Shown here in pieces: positions 34,148 to 42,279 of a DNA stretch of 64,000 bases (positions within the stretch are counted from its first letter, which is position 1; each line of letters starts with the position of its first letter). Made by a program: the position numbers and the translations under genes. The DNA lies in the NCBI GenBank assembly GCA_036382855.1, contig DASVPO010000012.1, positions 248,001 to 312,000 on the forward strand, given 5' to 3'. The DNA is from DASVTR01 sp036382855 (GTDB lineage Bacteria; Acidobacteriota; Blastocatellia; Pyrinomonadales; Pyrinomonadaceae). A model generated the notes under the pieces. That model worked only from the letters and a program-made list of their open reading frames with translations. It searched no databases and was not told the origin of the DNA.

Positions 34148-34747
34148 TTAAGCGCGCAGGTGCAGCTCTGGAATTTCGACCTCAACCTCGCTCAGTCGCA
34201 GTCGCAGCGTGTAGCTGCCGGATGGAACAGCCGCCAGAGTAAACTCGCAGAGTTCGTTTAATTCTGCGGCTATCAACGCGCCTGCACCGGCCAGTTCGAC
34301 GCGCCCGCCAGCGGCGCACTCGCCCAACACCTGACCCGAAATGACCCACGCGTCGCCCGAAGGTTGAACACGCAAATCGAGGTCGTTGTCGCCTGCGCTG
34401 TAGAGCATCTGGCGTGCTGTCGCCTGCCCGGAACGGACGCCGTAGGCGGGCGCGACCTGCGCGCTATCGAAACTCAAGGCCGCCAGCACGCGCCGCACGA
34501 GCGAGGGCTTAGCTTCCGCACGCTGCCGGAACATATTGACGACCGACGAGAGCACGTCTCGCGGCGCGTCTTCCGCCTTATCGGCGCGCATCAAACTGAT
34601 TGTCTGCCCAAGATGCGCAAACTGCGCAGAGCAGCGCGAACAGCCTGAAAGATGCGCCTCGGCCGATTCGCGCTCGGCACTTAGCAGGCGGCCTTCGGCC
34701 AAATCTGCGATTTTCTCGAATGGAAGATGTTGAAATGTCAGGTTCAT
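34148..34747 (-). CDS. Zinc-finger (ZAS-type) anti-sigma factor, 199 aa
   Basis: The first 60 residues carry the zinc-binding anti-sigma motif H-x3-C-x2-C in EAHLSGCSRCSAQF, with the preceding helix IADLAEGRLLSAER. This domain binds and holds ECF sigma factors. No transmembrane helix is obvious. The C-terminal half (about 120-199) is a predicted beta sandwich (VQPSGDAWVISGQVLG ... GSYTLRLRLSEVEVEIPELHL), resembling a carboxypeptidase-regulatory-like fold; it may sense or bind the partner. AGGAG lies 11 bases before the ATG. The gene sits between the ECF sigma and the CHAT gene, the usual pairing for such regulators. Confident on the zinc motif, less on the second domain. Confidence 0.85.
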   Translation of the reverse strand: MNLTFQHLPFEKIADLAEGRLLSAERESAEAHLSGCSRCSAQFAHLGQTISLMRADKAEDAPRDVLSSVVNMFRQRAEAKPSLVRRVLAALSFDSAQVAPAYGVRSGQATARQMLYSAGDNDLDLRVQPSGDAWVISGQVLGECAAGGRVELAGAGALIAAELNELCEFTLAAVPSGSYTLRLRLSEVEVEIPELHLRA

Positions 34748-34831
34748 GGCTCAAAGGCTCCTGTGGAAGTGTCTCCACCCCTCAAACTCAATTCAACAGT
34801 GCCCCGCCTTTTCCCAAAAATACACGGAAAC

Positions 34832-35395
34832 TCATTTTTCCAGCAAACGCATCAATTTCTGCAAGCAACGCGCACGCGTAGGGCCGATGCTGCCCTCGCG
34901 TGTGCCTGTTTCAAGGGCAATCTCCGCATACGACGGCGGGTCGTCGCGATAGAAAAGGAGCGTCAAAAGCTTGCGGCATCGTTCGTCCAAATCAGAGAGC
35001 GCGGCGCGCACGCGGTGCTGCTCTTCGAGTTGAACCAAAGCCTCGTCGGGCAAGGGCGCGGCGTCGGGCAGAGCATTCAATTCCGCATCGGCGTCGTCGT
35101 CATCCTGAGCGTAGCTGCCGCGCGTAAAACGGTCGCGGCTGATGAGCCGCCATGTCTTGCGTCTGGCGGTCGTGACCAGCCACGCGTGAAGGCGTTCGGG
35201 CTGCTCTATGTCGTCCAGTTTCTCGAAGAGCGTGGTGAAGACTTCCTGAAAGACTTCGGCCGCGGCGTCTTCATCCAGACCGGCGCGGCGCGGGATCGCG
35301 TAGATAAGGCGCTGGTAACGATTGACGAGCGCTTCCCATGCGGCCGCGTCGCCGCGCCGGCAGGCTAGCAATAACTCCTCGTCACGCTGTTGCAT
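34832..35395 (-). CDS. ECF-type RNA polymerase sigma factor, 187 aa
   Basis: Region 2 is visible (AAAWEALVNRYQRLIYAIPR, then EDAAAEVFQEVFTTLFEKLD and WLVTTARRKTWRL) and region 4 ends in YAEIALETGTREGSIGPTRA and RCLQKLMRLLEK, a helix-turn-helix that reads the -35 element. Regions 1.1 and 3 are absent, so it is an ECF (group 4) factor. It directs RNA polymerase to a small regulon. GAGG precedes the ATG by 6 bases. The acidic linker DDDDADAELN joins both domains. It is the first gene of the sigma/anti-sigma/CHAT transcription unit and is divergent from the large kinase gene at 35642, which could be a target or sensor. Confidence 0.9.
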   Translation of the reverse strand: MQQRDEELLLACRRGDAAAWEALVNRYQRLIYAIPRRAGLDEDAAAEVFQEVFTTLFEKLDDIEQPERLHAWLVTTARRKTWRLISRDRFTRGSYAQDDDDADAELNALPDAAPLPDEALVQLEEQHRVRAALSDLDERCRKLLTLLFYRDDPPSYAEIALETGTREGSIGPTRARCLQKLMRLLEK

Positions 35396-35488
35396 GCGTT
35401 TCCTCGCGTTCTGCTATGGCGGCTCAGCATATGCCGCGAATTCTTGATTTGTCTAGCGGCCAGCGGGTTTGCCCTGCTGTTGGAATGT

Positions 35489-35517
35489 ATTAAACTTTGC
35501 CTCAAAGAATCTGTCTG
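35489..35517 (-). promoter_or_regulatory. Promoter candidate of the ECF/anti-sigma/CHAT unit
   Basis: On the minus strand, CAGACA (35512-35517), 17 nt and TTTAAT (35489-35494). The -10 has five of six consensus bases and the -35 four. The leader would be about 90 nt. An ECF-type autoregulated promoter could also exist here but was not recognised. Confidence 0.35.
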
Positions 35518-35641
35518 ACGGCTGACGGAGGACAAGCGACGGGTTTTCAAGGATGGCTTTCGGACATGATGAATCATTAAAGGTCAGGACCGCGCAAAGG
35601 GCCAGAACGGAGACGACGGCCTGTATCCTCTCCGTTAAGAG

Positions 35642-38600
35642 ATGGCTTCCTCAAATTCCCACTCTCCGGCTGCCGGGCGTTTACAGACGATGAGTAGTTC
35701 GAGCGTTGACTTTACAGGGACGGAGCGCTTTGAAATCCGCCGTAGGCTGGGCGCTGGCGGGATGGGCGTCGTCTATGAAGCGCACGACCGCGAGCGCGGG
35801 AAAACGGTCGCCCTCAAGACGCTCGTCCATGCTGAAGCGGCCGACATCTACCGTTTCAAAAGAGAGTTTCGCGCGCTGGCCGACGTGGCCCATCCGAATC
35901 TGGTCTCCCTCTACGAGTTGATGGCCGACGGCAACTACTGGTTCTTCACGATGGAACTCGTAGAGGGCGTGAATTTTTTAGAGTACGTCCGCGACGGCAT
36001 GACTCCAGAGCCGGAACAACCGCCATCTTCCGAATCGCCGACCTTGCGCGTCACGCTCACAGACGGCGAGACGCGCCAATACTCCTACGGCCCTGACACG
36101 CCCACCCTGCGCTCGACCGAGATGGACGGGCGGGTTCTGTCTTCGCGTCAGGCTCAACCGATTTCCGCGTCGAATCTTGCGCGCCTGCGTTCGGCCGTCA
36201 GGCAACTGGCCGAAGGCGTCTACGCGCTGCATCAATCGGGCAAGCTGCATCGCGACATCAAGCCGCCAAACGTGCTGGTGACAAAAGAGGGGCGGGTCGT
36301 GCTGCTCGATTTCGGTCTCGTCACGGACATGGCGACCGAAGGTTTGCACCAGAGCTTAATCATAGCGGGCACACCGGCCTACATGTCGCCCGAGCAGCTT
36401 TCTCAACATCTCATCACGGAGGCCAGCGATTGGTACAACGTCGGCGTGATGCTCTACGAAGCTCTGACGGGGCGACTGCCTTTCGTCGGCAACATGCTCG
36501 AAGTGATGATGAAGAAACAGAACTTCGAGCCAGCGCCGCCGAGTGAGATCGCGCCCGGCGTTCCCCCGGACCTCGATAAGTTGTGCCGCGATTTGCTGCG
36601 CATCAATCCGCACCAGCGCCCGCGCGGGCGCGAAGTGCTGATGCGTCTCGAAGCCTTCGAGGGCGAGCGGCTTAATCCGGCTTCGGCGGCGCTCGTCAAT
36701 CCGCCGCCCGAAGCGCGCGAAGGAATGTTCATCGGTCGCGAACGGCCGATGAAGGCGCTCCACGATGCTTTCCTGGCGACGCGCGGCGGCGAGACCGTGA
36801 CCGTCTATATTCACGGCATTTCGGGAATGGGCAAGAGCACGGTCGTCCGTCGCTTTCTCGAACAGGTTCAACGGCGAGAGCCGACGGCTGTCGTCCTCGA
36901 AGGCCGCTGCTACGAGCGCGAGTCTGTTCCCTATAAAGCGCTCGACGGTGTTATTGACAGCCTCAGCAAGTATCTGCTGTCGTTGCCTGCGGCCAAGGCG
37001 GCTGCGCTGATACCGCGCGACGTGTTGGCGCTGGCGCGTCTTTTTCCAGTCATGCTGCAAGTCAACGCCGTCACGCAAGCGCCTCAACGCGAACAGGAAA
37101 TCCCCGATCCTTTATCACTCAGGCGACGCGCTTTCGCTGCGCTCCGCGAACTGCTGATGCGCATCGCCGAACGGCAACCGCTCATCATTTACATTGACGA
37201 CCTGCAATGGGCCGACGCCGACAGCACCGCGCTGCTTAACGATTTGCTGCGTCCTCCTCATGCGCCGCCCTTGCTTCTCATAGCCAGCTTCCGCACGGAG
37301 GAGCTTGGAGCGAAACCGTTTCTCAAATCGCTGCTCGGCCAGACAGGCACGATTAACTATCGAGAGCTTTCCATAGACCCTCTAACGCACGACGAGGCGC
37401 GCGACCTCGCACGCTCATTTTTGCCGGCAGAGTTGCCAACGACCAACAGCTTCGTCGAGGCCATCGTGCGCGAGGCAGCGGGCAGCCCGTTCTTCGTTGA
37501 GCAACTTGCGCGCTATGCGATGGAGAGCGAGGGCGCGGCCACGACCGGCATCACCCTCGGAGAGATGCTGGAAGCGCGTTTGCTTCACCAGCCGTCGGGC
37601 GCGCGACAGTTGTTGGAAACATTAGCAGTGGCTGGCCGCCCCGTTGCTCCCGAAGTTGCCTATCACGCAACAGGCATGGAGGGCGACGAAGAGCCGTTGA
37701 TTGCATCGCTCCGCGCAGCACATTTCCTGCGCGGCAGCGGCACGGAGCGCGGCATAGAGTTGTACCACGACCGCATACGCGAAACGCTCGTCCTGCTGCT
37801 CGAACCCGACATCATCAAGCTCATTCATCGCCGCATGGCGCAGGCGCTCGTTGAAAAAGGCTTCGATGACCCGGAAGCTCTCTTCGAGCATTATCTGGGC
37901 GCGGGCGAATTAGAGCGCGCCGCGCATCAGGCCGCGCTTGCAGCCAGAAAAGCCTCTTCGGCCCTTGCCTTCGACCGCGCCGCGATGTTCTATCGCAAGG
38001 CTCTCGAACTCGCGCCTCCGAGCGGCGCAGACCTCGTTAACCTGCAAGCCGAACTAGGCGAAGCGCTGGCTAACGCAGGCCGGCCCGCCGAATCCGCAGA
38101 GAGTTATCTGGTCGCAGCACGCGAGGCGGAAGCGTCGCGCGCGCTTGAGTTTCAGCGTCGTGCGGCGGAGCAACTGCTGATGGGCGGCTACATTGACGAG
38201 GGACTTGATGTTATTAGAATCGTGCTGGCGGCCTTCGGTCTCAAGCTCGCTTCCGGCCCGAAGCGCGCGCTCGCCTCGCTCATCATGCGGCGCTCCCAAC
38301 TCTGGTTGCGCGGCCTGAAATACACGGAGCGCCCGGAAAGCGAAGTCTCGCCGGAGGATTTGCTGCGCATTGACATCTGCTGGTCTGTGGCCGCGGGGCT
38401 GGCGTTGGTTGACAACATACGCGGCATGGATTTTCAGACGCGCCATCTTCTGCTCGCACTCAGAGTCGGTGAACCCTATCGCCTTGCGCGGGCCATCGCC
38501 ATCGAGGCGGGACTATCTGCGACGCCCGGCGAGCCTAACCGCAAACGCACGACGCGATTCTTGAAGGAGGCACACGCTCTCTCCGGGAAGGTCAACAGCC

Positions 38601-39511
38601 CGCACGTCACAGGACTCGTTATAATGAACGAGGCCGCGGCCGCTTATCTCGTCGGCGAATGGAAGAAGGCTTACGAGCTTTGCGAGCGCGCCGCTGAAAT
38701 CTTCCGCGACCAGTGTACGGGCGTCAACTGGGAGATTACGACTGCACACAGATTTCTGCTCAACGCGTTAATGTTCCTCGGAGAGTTGAAGGAAGTCTCG
38801 CTGCGTTTGCCCGTGCTGCTTGCTGCCGCCAAAGATCAGGGCAATCTCTTTGCCTCAACAGACCTCCGCACGCGTCTTAATATCATCTGGCTCGCGGCCG
38901 ACGACCCCGACCGCGCTCGCCTCGAAGTCGTAGAGGCATTGCAGGAATGGCCGCACACGGGCTTTCACCTGCAACACTACAGCTCTCTTTCCGCGATGGC
39001 GCAGATCATGCTTTATACGGGCGACGGTCATGTCGCCTGGAAACATTTCAGCCAGCAATGGTCGCAGATGAAGCGCTCTGTTCTGCTGCGCATACAGGTT
39101 TTGCGCGTGGAGGCAAACTACCTGCTGGCGCGTTGCGCTCTCGCCGCCGCCCAACAGGGCACAGAACCGCAAAGACTCCTGCGCACAGCCGAACGCATCG
39201 CCTTGCAGATTACAAGAGAAAAGCTTAAATGGGCTGACCCGCACGTCTCGCTGATACGCGCCGGAATCCACAGCATTCGCGGTGAAAACGAGAGCGCCGC
39301 CTCTTTTCTCAAGCTTGCGGCCGACGGCTTCAGCAGCGTGGACATGAATCTTTACGCGGCCGCTGCCCGTCATCACCTGGGCCAACTCCTCGGCGGCGAC
39401 GAGGGAGCGCAACTAAAAGGCGAAGCCGACGAATGGATGACAGCGCAACTGATAAGGAAGCCCGAACTGATGGCGCGCACTCTCGCCGTCGTCAAACATG
39501 ACAAGCACTAA
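35642..39511 (+). CDS. Ser/Thr protein kinase fused to AAA-type ATPase and TPR region, 1289 aa
   Basis: Hanks-type kinase at about 30-335: glycine loop LGAGGMGVVY (36-45), Lys59 in VALK, HRDIKPPN (203-210) and DFG (223-225). A non-conserved stretch of about 60 residues (118-180) is inserted between the lobes. A STAND/AAA-like ATPase follows (Walker A GISGMGKST 392-400, Walker B LIIYIDDLQWAD 514-525). The last 650 residues are helical repeats. The layout matches PknK/AfsK-like multidomain kinases that control transcription or stress. No transmembrane segment was seen, so it is cytoplasmic. Start: ATG at 35642 after AAGAG. It is divergent from the ECF/CHAT genes, so a functional link is plausible but unproven. 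Confidence 0.92.
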   Translation: MASSNSHSPAAGRLQTMSSSSVDFTGTERFEIRRRLGAGGMGVVYEAHDRERGKTVALKTLVHAEAADIYRFKREFRALADVAHPNLVSLYELMADGNYWFFTMELVEGVNFLEYVRDGMTPEPEQPPSSESPTLRVTLTDGETRQYSYGPDTPTLRSTEMDGRVLSSRQAQPISASNLARLRSAVRQLAEGVYALHQSGKLHRDIKPPNVLVTKEGRVVLLDFGLVTDMATEGLHQSLIIAGTPAYMSPEQLSQHLITEASDWYNVGVMLYEALTGRLPFVGNMLEVMMKKQNFEPAPPSEIAPGVPPDLDKLCRDLLRINPHQRPRGREVLMRLEAFEGERLNPASAALVNPPPEAREGMFIGRERPMKALHDAFLATRGGETVTVYIHGISGMGKSTVVRRFLEQVQRREPTAVVLEGRCYERESVPYKALDGVIDSLSKYLLSLPAAKAAALIPRDVLALARLFPVMLQVNAVTQAPQREQEIPDPLSLRRRAFAALRELLMRIAERQPLIIYIDDLQWADADSTALLNDLLRPPHAPPLLLIASFRTEELGAKPFLKSLLGQTGTINYRELSIDPLTHDEARDLARSFLPAELPTTNSFVEAIVREAAGSPFFVEQLARYAMESEGAATTGITLGEMLEARLLHQPSGARQLLETLAVAGRPVAPEVAYHATGMEGDEEPLIASLRAAHFLRGSGTERGIELYHDRIRETLVLLLEPDIIKLIHRRMAQALVEKGFDDPEALFEHYLGAGELERAAHQAALAARKASSALAFDRAAMFYRKALELAPPSGADLVNLQAELGEALANAGRPAESAESYLVAAREAEASRALEFQRRAAEQLLMGGYIDEGLDVIRIVLAAFGLKLASGPKRALASLIMRRSQLWLRGLKYTERPESEVSPEDLLRIDICWSVAAGLALVDNIRGMDFQTRHLLLALRVGEPYRLARAIAIEAGLSATPGEPNRKRTTRFLKEAHALSGKVNSPHVTGLVIMNEAAAAYLVGEWKKAYELCERAAEIFRDQCTGVNWEITTAHRFLLNALMFLGELKEVSLRLPVLLAAAKDQGNLFASTDLRTRLNIIWLAADDPDRARLEVVEALQEWPHTGFHLQHYSSLSAMAQIMLYTGDGHVAWKHFSQQWSQMKRSVLLRIQVLRVEANYLLARCALAAAQQGTEPQRLLRTAERIALQITREKLKWADPHVSLIRAGIHSIRGENESAASFLKLAADGFSSVDMNLYAAAARHHLGQLLGGDEGAQLKGEADEWMTAQLIRKPELMARTLAVVKHDKH

Positions 39512-39514
39512 CAG

Positions 39515-39632
39515 GACGTTTAAGAGTAAGCCACGACGTTTAAGAGTGGGCCACGGAGTCGAATATGAAGAGGCTAAGCTAATGGTTTGAAGTTTGAGAT
39601 TTAAAGTTTGAGATTCCGAATTTGAAATCTCC
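39515..39632. repeat. Tandem 20-bp repeat plus AT-rich direct repeats
   Basis: GACGTTTAAGAGTAAGCCAC (39515-39534) is followed directly by a copy with two changes (39535-39554). Further on, AGTTTGAGAT occurs at 39591-39600 and 39605-39614, within a stretch that can fold on itself with AAATCT (39625-39630). It fills most of the gap before the crotonase gene. No gene is seen in it. Confidence 0.5.
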
Positions 39633-39704
39633 TTTTCCTCGTGTCTCTCCGGCTCTTCTTCGAGCGTCTTGAATTGTAACGACAACTCGCTACCGGGACC
39701 TGAA

Positions 39705-40625
39705 ATGGAAAAGCTAACCACACTAACTTACGAAGCCACAGGGCGCATCGCGCGCATCACCTTAAACCGCCCGGAGCGCGGCAACGGCATTACGGCGGCG
39801 ACGCCCTTGGAGTTGGCAGCCTGCGTCGAGCGCGCAAACCTCGACCCGAGCATACATGTCATCGCTCTTTCGGGTAACGGCAAAGGCTTCTGCGGCGGCT
39901 ACGATCTGGTCGTCGCAGCCGAGCACGGCATCGCGGGCGGCGACGGCGCGGGCACCGCATCGGTCGCGGGCACAGTCTTGGACCCATCCGTACAGCTTGC
40001 CAATCATAATCCTGCGGAGACGTGGGACGGGATGCTCGATTATGCGATGATGAGCCGCAACGTGCGCGGCTTTATGAGTCTCTTCCACAGCGAGAAGCCT
40101 GTGGTCTGCAAGGTACACGGCTTCTGCGTCGCAGGCGGCACGGACATGGCGCTCTGCTCAGACCTTTTGATTATCGAAGACCGCGCGAAGATAGGCTATC
40201 CGCCCGCGCGTGTCTGGGGTGTGCCGACGACAGCGCTCTGGGCCTTCCGCATCGGCATCGAGAAGGCCAAGCGACTCTTATTTACCGGCGACTCTTTATC
40301 AGGTACGGAGGCCGTCGCATGGGGATTGGCGACCGAAGCCGCACCCAGAGACCAACTCGATGGGCGCTTTGAAAATCTACTGGAACGCATCGCGCGCCTT
40401 CCAGTTAACCAGCTAATGATGATGAAACTCCTGCTCAATCAAACCGTGATGGCGCAGGGGCTACACGCGACGCAGATTCTAGGCACTGTCTTTGACGGCA
40501 TCGCACGCCATACGAAAGAGGGTTACAGTTTTCAACAACGCGCAGCCGAAGTCGGCTTCAAGCAAGCCGTGCGCGAACGCGACGAGCCTTTCGGAGACTT
40601 CGGCCCATCCACTTCTAAAGGATAA
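39705..40625 (+). CDS. Enoyl-CoA hydratase/isomerase (crotonase) family protein, 306 aa
   Basis: Crotonase-fold enzyme acting on acyl-CoA thioesters. It begins MEKLTTLTYEATGRIARITL, followed by NRPERGNGITAATPLELAAC. The oxyanion-hole parts are IALSGNGKGFCGGYDL and VCKVHGFCVAGGTDMALCSD. A family-typical extension follows the first hole (HNPAETWDGMLDYAMM). A TTG start at 39669 is also open, but the ATG at 39705 matches family starts better. It precedes an acyl-CoA ligase gene by 89 bp on the same strand, so both may handle the same fatty or aromatic acid. Hydratase, isomerase or hydrolase activity cannot be separated by sight. Confidence 0.9.
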   Translation: MEKLTTLTYEATGRIARITLNRPERGNGITAATPLELAACVERANLDPSIHVIALSGNGKGFCGGYDLVVAAEHGIAGGDGAGTASVAGTVLDPSVQLANHNPAETWDGMLDYAMMSRNVRGFMSLFHSEKPVVCKVHGFCVAGGTDMALCSDLLIIEDRAKIGYPPARVWGVPTTALWAFRIGIEKAKRLLFTGDSLSGTEAVAWGLATEAAPRDQLDGRFENLLERIARLPVNQLMMMKLLLNQTVMAQGLHATQILGTVFDGIARHTKEGYSFQQRAAEVGFKQAVRERDEPFGDFGPSTSKG

Positions 40626-40714
40626 CTATTACGGCAAAGGACAGCTAACATTCTGCGCGCCGGGCGAGTCTCCTCGCAAAGCTTCGGCCCGACCATCGCG
40701 CTCCTCTAAAACAT

Positions 40715-42271
40715 ATGATTTTCCGCAGCCCTTACCCTGACATACAGATTCCAGAAGTCTCACTGACAACCATCGTCTTGCAGCACGCCGCACGACTGGC
40801 AGACAAGCCCGCGCTCATTGACGGCACAACTGGTCGCACAATCACCTACGCTCAACTCGCAGGGGCCGTGCAGCTCGCGGCCTCCGGCCTCGCACATCGC
40901 GGCTTAACGAAAGGCGAAGTCTTCGCCATCTTCAGCCCTAACGTGCCGGAGTATGCCGTCGCGATGCACGCTGTCGCTACCGTCGGCGGCATCATATCGC
41001 CCGTCTATCCGCTATTGACGCCGCGCGAGTTAGCAGGCCAACTCAAGCAGGCAAACGCGCGCTACCTGCTGACCGTCCCGCAGTTGATGCCAACAGTACT
41101 TGCTGCCATTGAAGAGACAAACGTCAAAGAGATTTTCGTCTTCGGTGAAGCTGAAGGCGCAACTCCCTTCGCTTCTCTTCTTGAGAGCAACGGCCAACTC
41201 CCGTCAATCGAGATTGCGCCCCGCGAAGATTTATTCGCCCTTCCTTATTCGAGCGGAACGACGGGCCTGCCCAAATGCGTCATGCTGACGCACTACAACA
41301 TGGTCGCCAACCTCTGCCAGATGAATATGGTCAGCGCCATCGAAGAGAATGACCGCGTCATCTGCGTTGTGCCCTGCGCTCATCTCTACGGCATGCACGT
41401 CATAATGAACGTCGGCCTTTCAAAGGGAGCAACCATCGTCACACTACCGCGCTTCGAGCTTGAGCAGTTTTTACAAACCTTGCAGGACTACCGCATCACG
41501 CGTGCGCCGCTCGTTCCCGCGCTCGTCTCAACGATGGCTTATCATCCGTCAATTGATAACTACGATTTAACAAACCTGCGGCGGGTTCATAGCGGAGGCG
41601 CGCCGCTCGCCGCGCGCGTGGCGCAGGACTGCGCAGCGCGGCTCAACTGTTATCTTCGCTACGGCTACGGGCAAACGGAAGTCAGCCCTCTCTCGCACAT
41701 GAGCGCAGAGGAAGAGAGCGAAGGCAGAGCTGGCTCTGTCGGCTACTGCCTGCCCAACACAGAGTGTAAGGTGATGGGCTCAACGACCGGCGCGGAGCTT
41801 GGCCCAAACGAGCAGGGCGAACTCTGGACGCGCGGGCCGCAGGTGATGAAAGGCTACCTGAATCAACCGCAGGCCACTGCCGAGGCCATTGACGCAGACG
41901 GCTGGCTGCACACCGGCGACATCGGCTACGCAGACGAGAGCGGGCACTTCTACATCGTTGACCGCCTGAAGGAGTTGATTAAATACAAGGGCCTGCAAGT
42001 CGCGCCGGCGGAGTTGGAAGCTCTGCTGTTGTCGCACGCGGCGGTCGCAGATGCGGCGGTCGTTCCCTATCCCGATGATGAAGCTGGCGAGATACCGAAA
42101 GCCTTTGTTGTGTTGAAGGCAGAGGCGAGCGATGAAGAGTTGATGGACTTCGTGGCCGCGCGCGTCGCGCCGCACAAGAAAATCCGCCGGGTTGAAAGAA
42201 TCGAACAGATTCCTCGCACCCCGGCGGGCAAAATCATTCGCCGCCTGCTCATCGAACGCGATAAACGTTAG
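40715..42271 (+). CDS. AMP-dependent acyl-CoA ligase (4-coumarate/fatty acid type), 518 aa
   Basis: Adenylate-forming enzyme that activates a carboxylic acid with ATP and joins it to CoA. The ATP-binding loop is LPYSSGTTGLPKCVMLTH. YGYGQTEVSPLSHMS is motif A5. GWLHTGDIGYADESGHFYIV with DRLKELIKYKGLQVAPAELE is the hinge region, and RTPAGKIIRRLL holds the catalytic lysine. The overall pattern is closest to 4-coumarate--CoA ligase-like and medium-chain fatty-acid ligases. The length is normal. It sits behind the crotonase gene and converges on the radical SAM gene at 42280. Specificity is unknown. Confidence 0.93.
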   Translation: MIFRSPYPDIQIPEVSLTTIVLQHAARLADKPALIDGTTGRTITYAQLAGAVQLAASGLAHRGLTKGEVFAIFSPNVPEYAVAMHAVATVGGIISPVYPLLTPRELAGQLKQANARYLLTVPQLMPTVLAAIEETNVKEIFVFGEAEGATPFASLLESNGQLPSIEIAPREDLFALPYSSGTTGLPKCVMLTHYNMVANLCQMNMVSAIEENDRVICVVPCAHLYGMHVIMNVGLSKGATIVTLPRFELEQFLQTLQDYRITRAPLVPALVSTMAYHPSIDNYDLTNLRRVHSGGAPLAARVAQDCAARLNCYLRYGYGQTEVSPLSHMSAEEESEGRAGSVGYCLPNTECKVMGSTTGAELGPNEQGELWTRGPQVMKGYLNQPQATAEAIDADGWLHTGDIGYADESGHFYIVDRLKELIKYKGLQVAPAELEALLLSHAAVADAAVVPYPDDEAGEIPKAFVVLKAEASDEELMDFVAARVAPHKKIRRVERIEQIPRTPAGKIIRRLLIERDKR

Positions 42272-42279
42272 CCGCCCGC

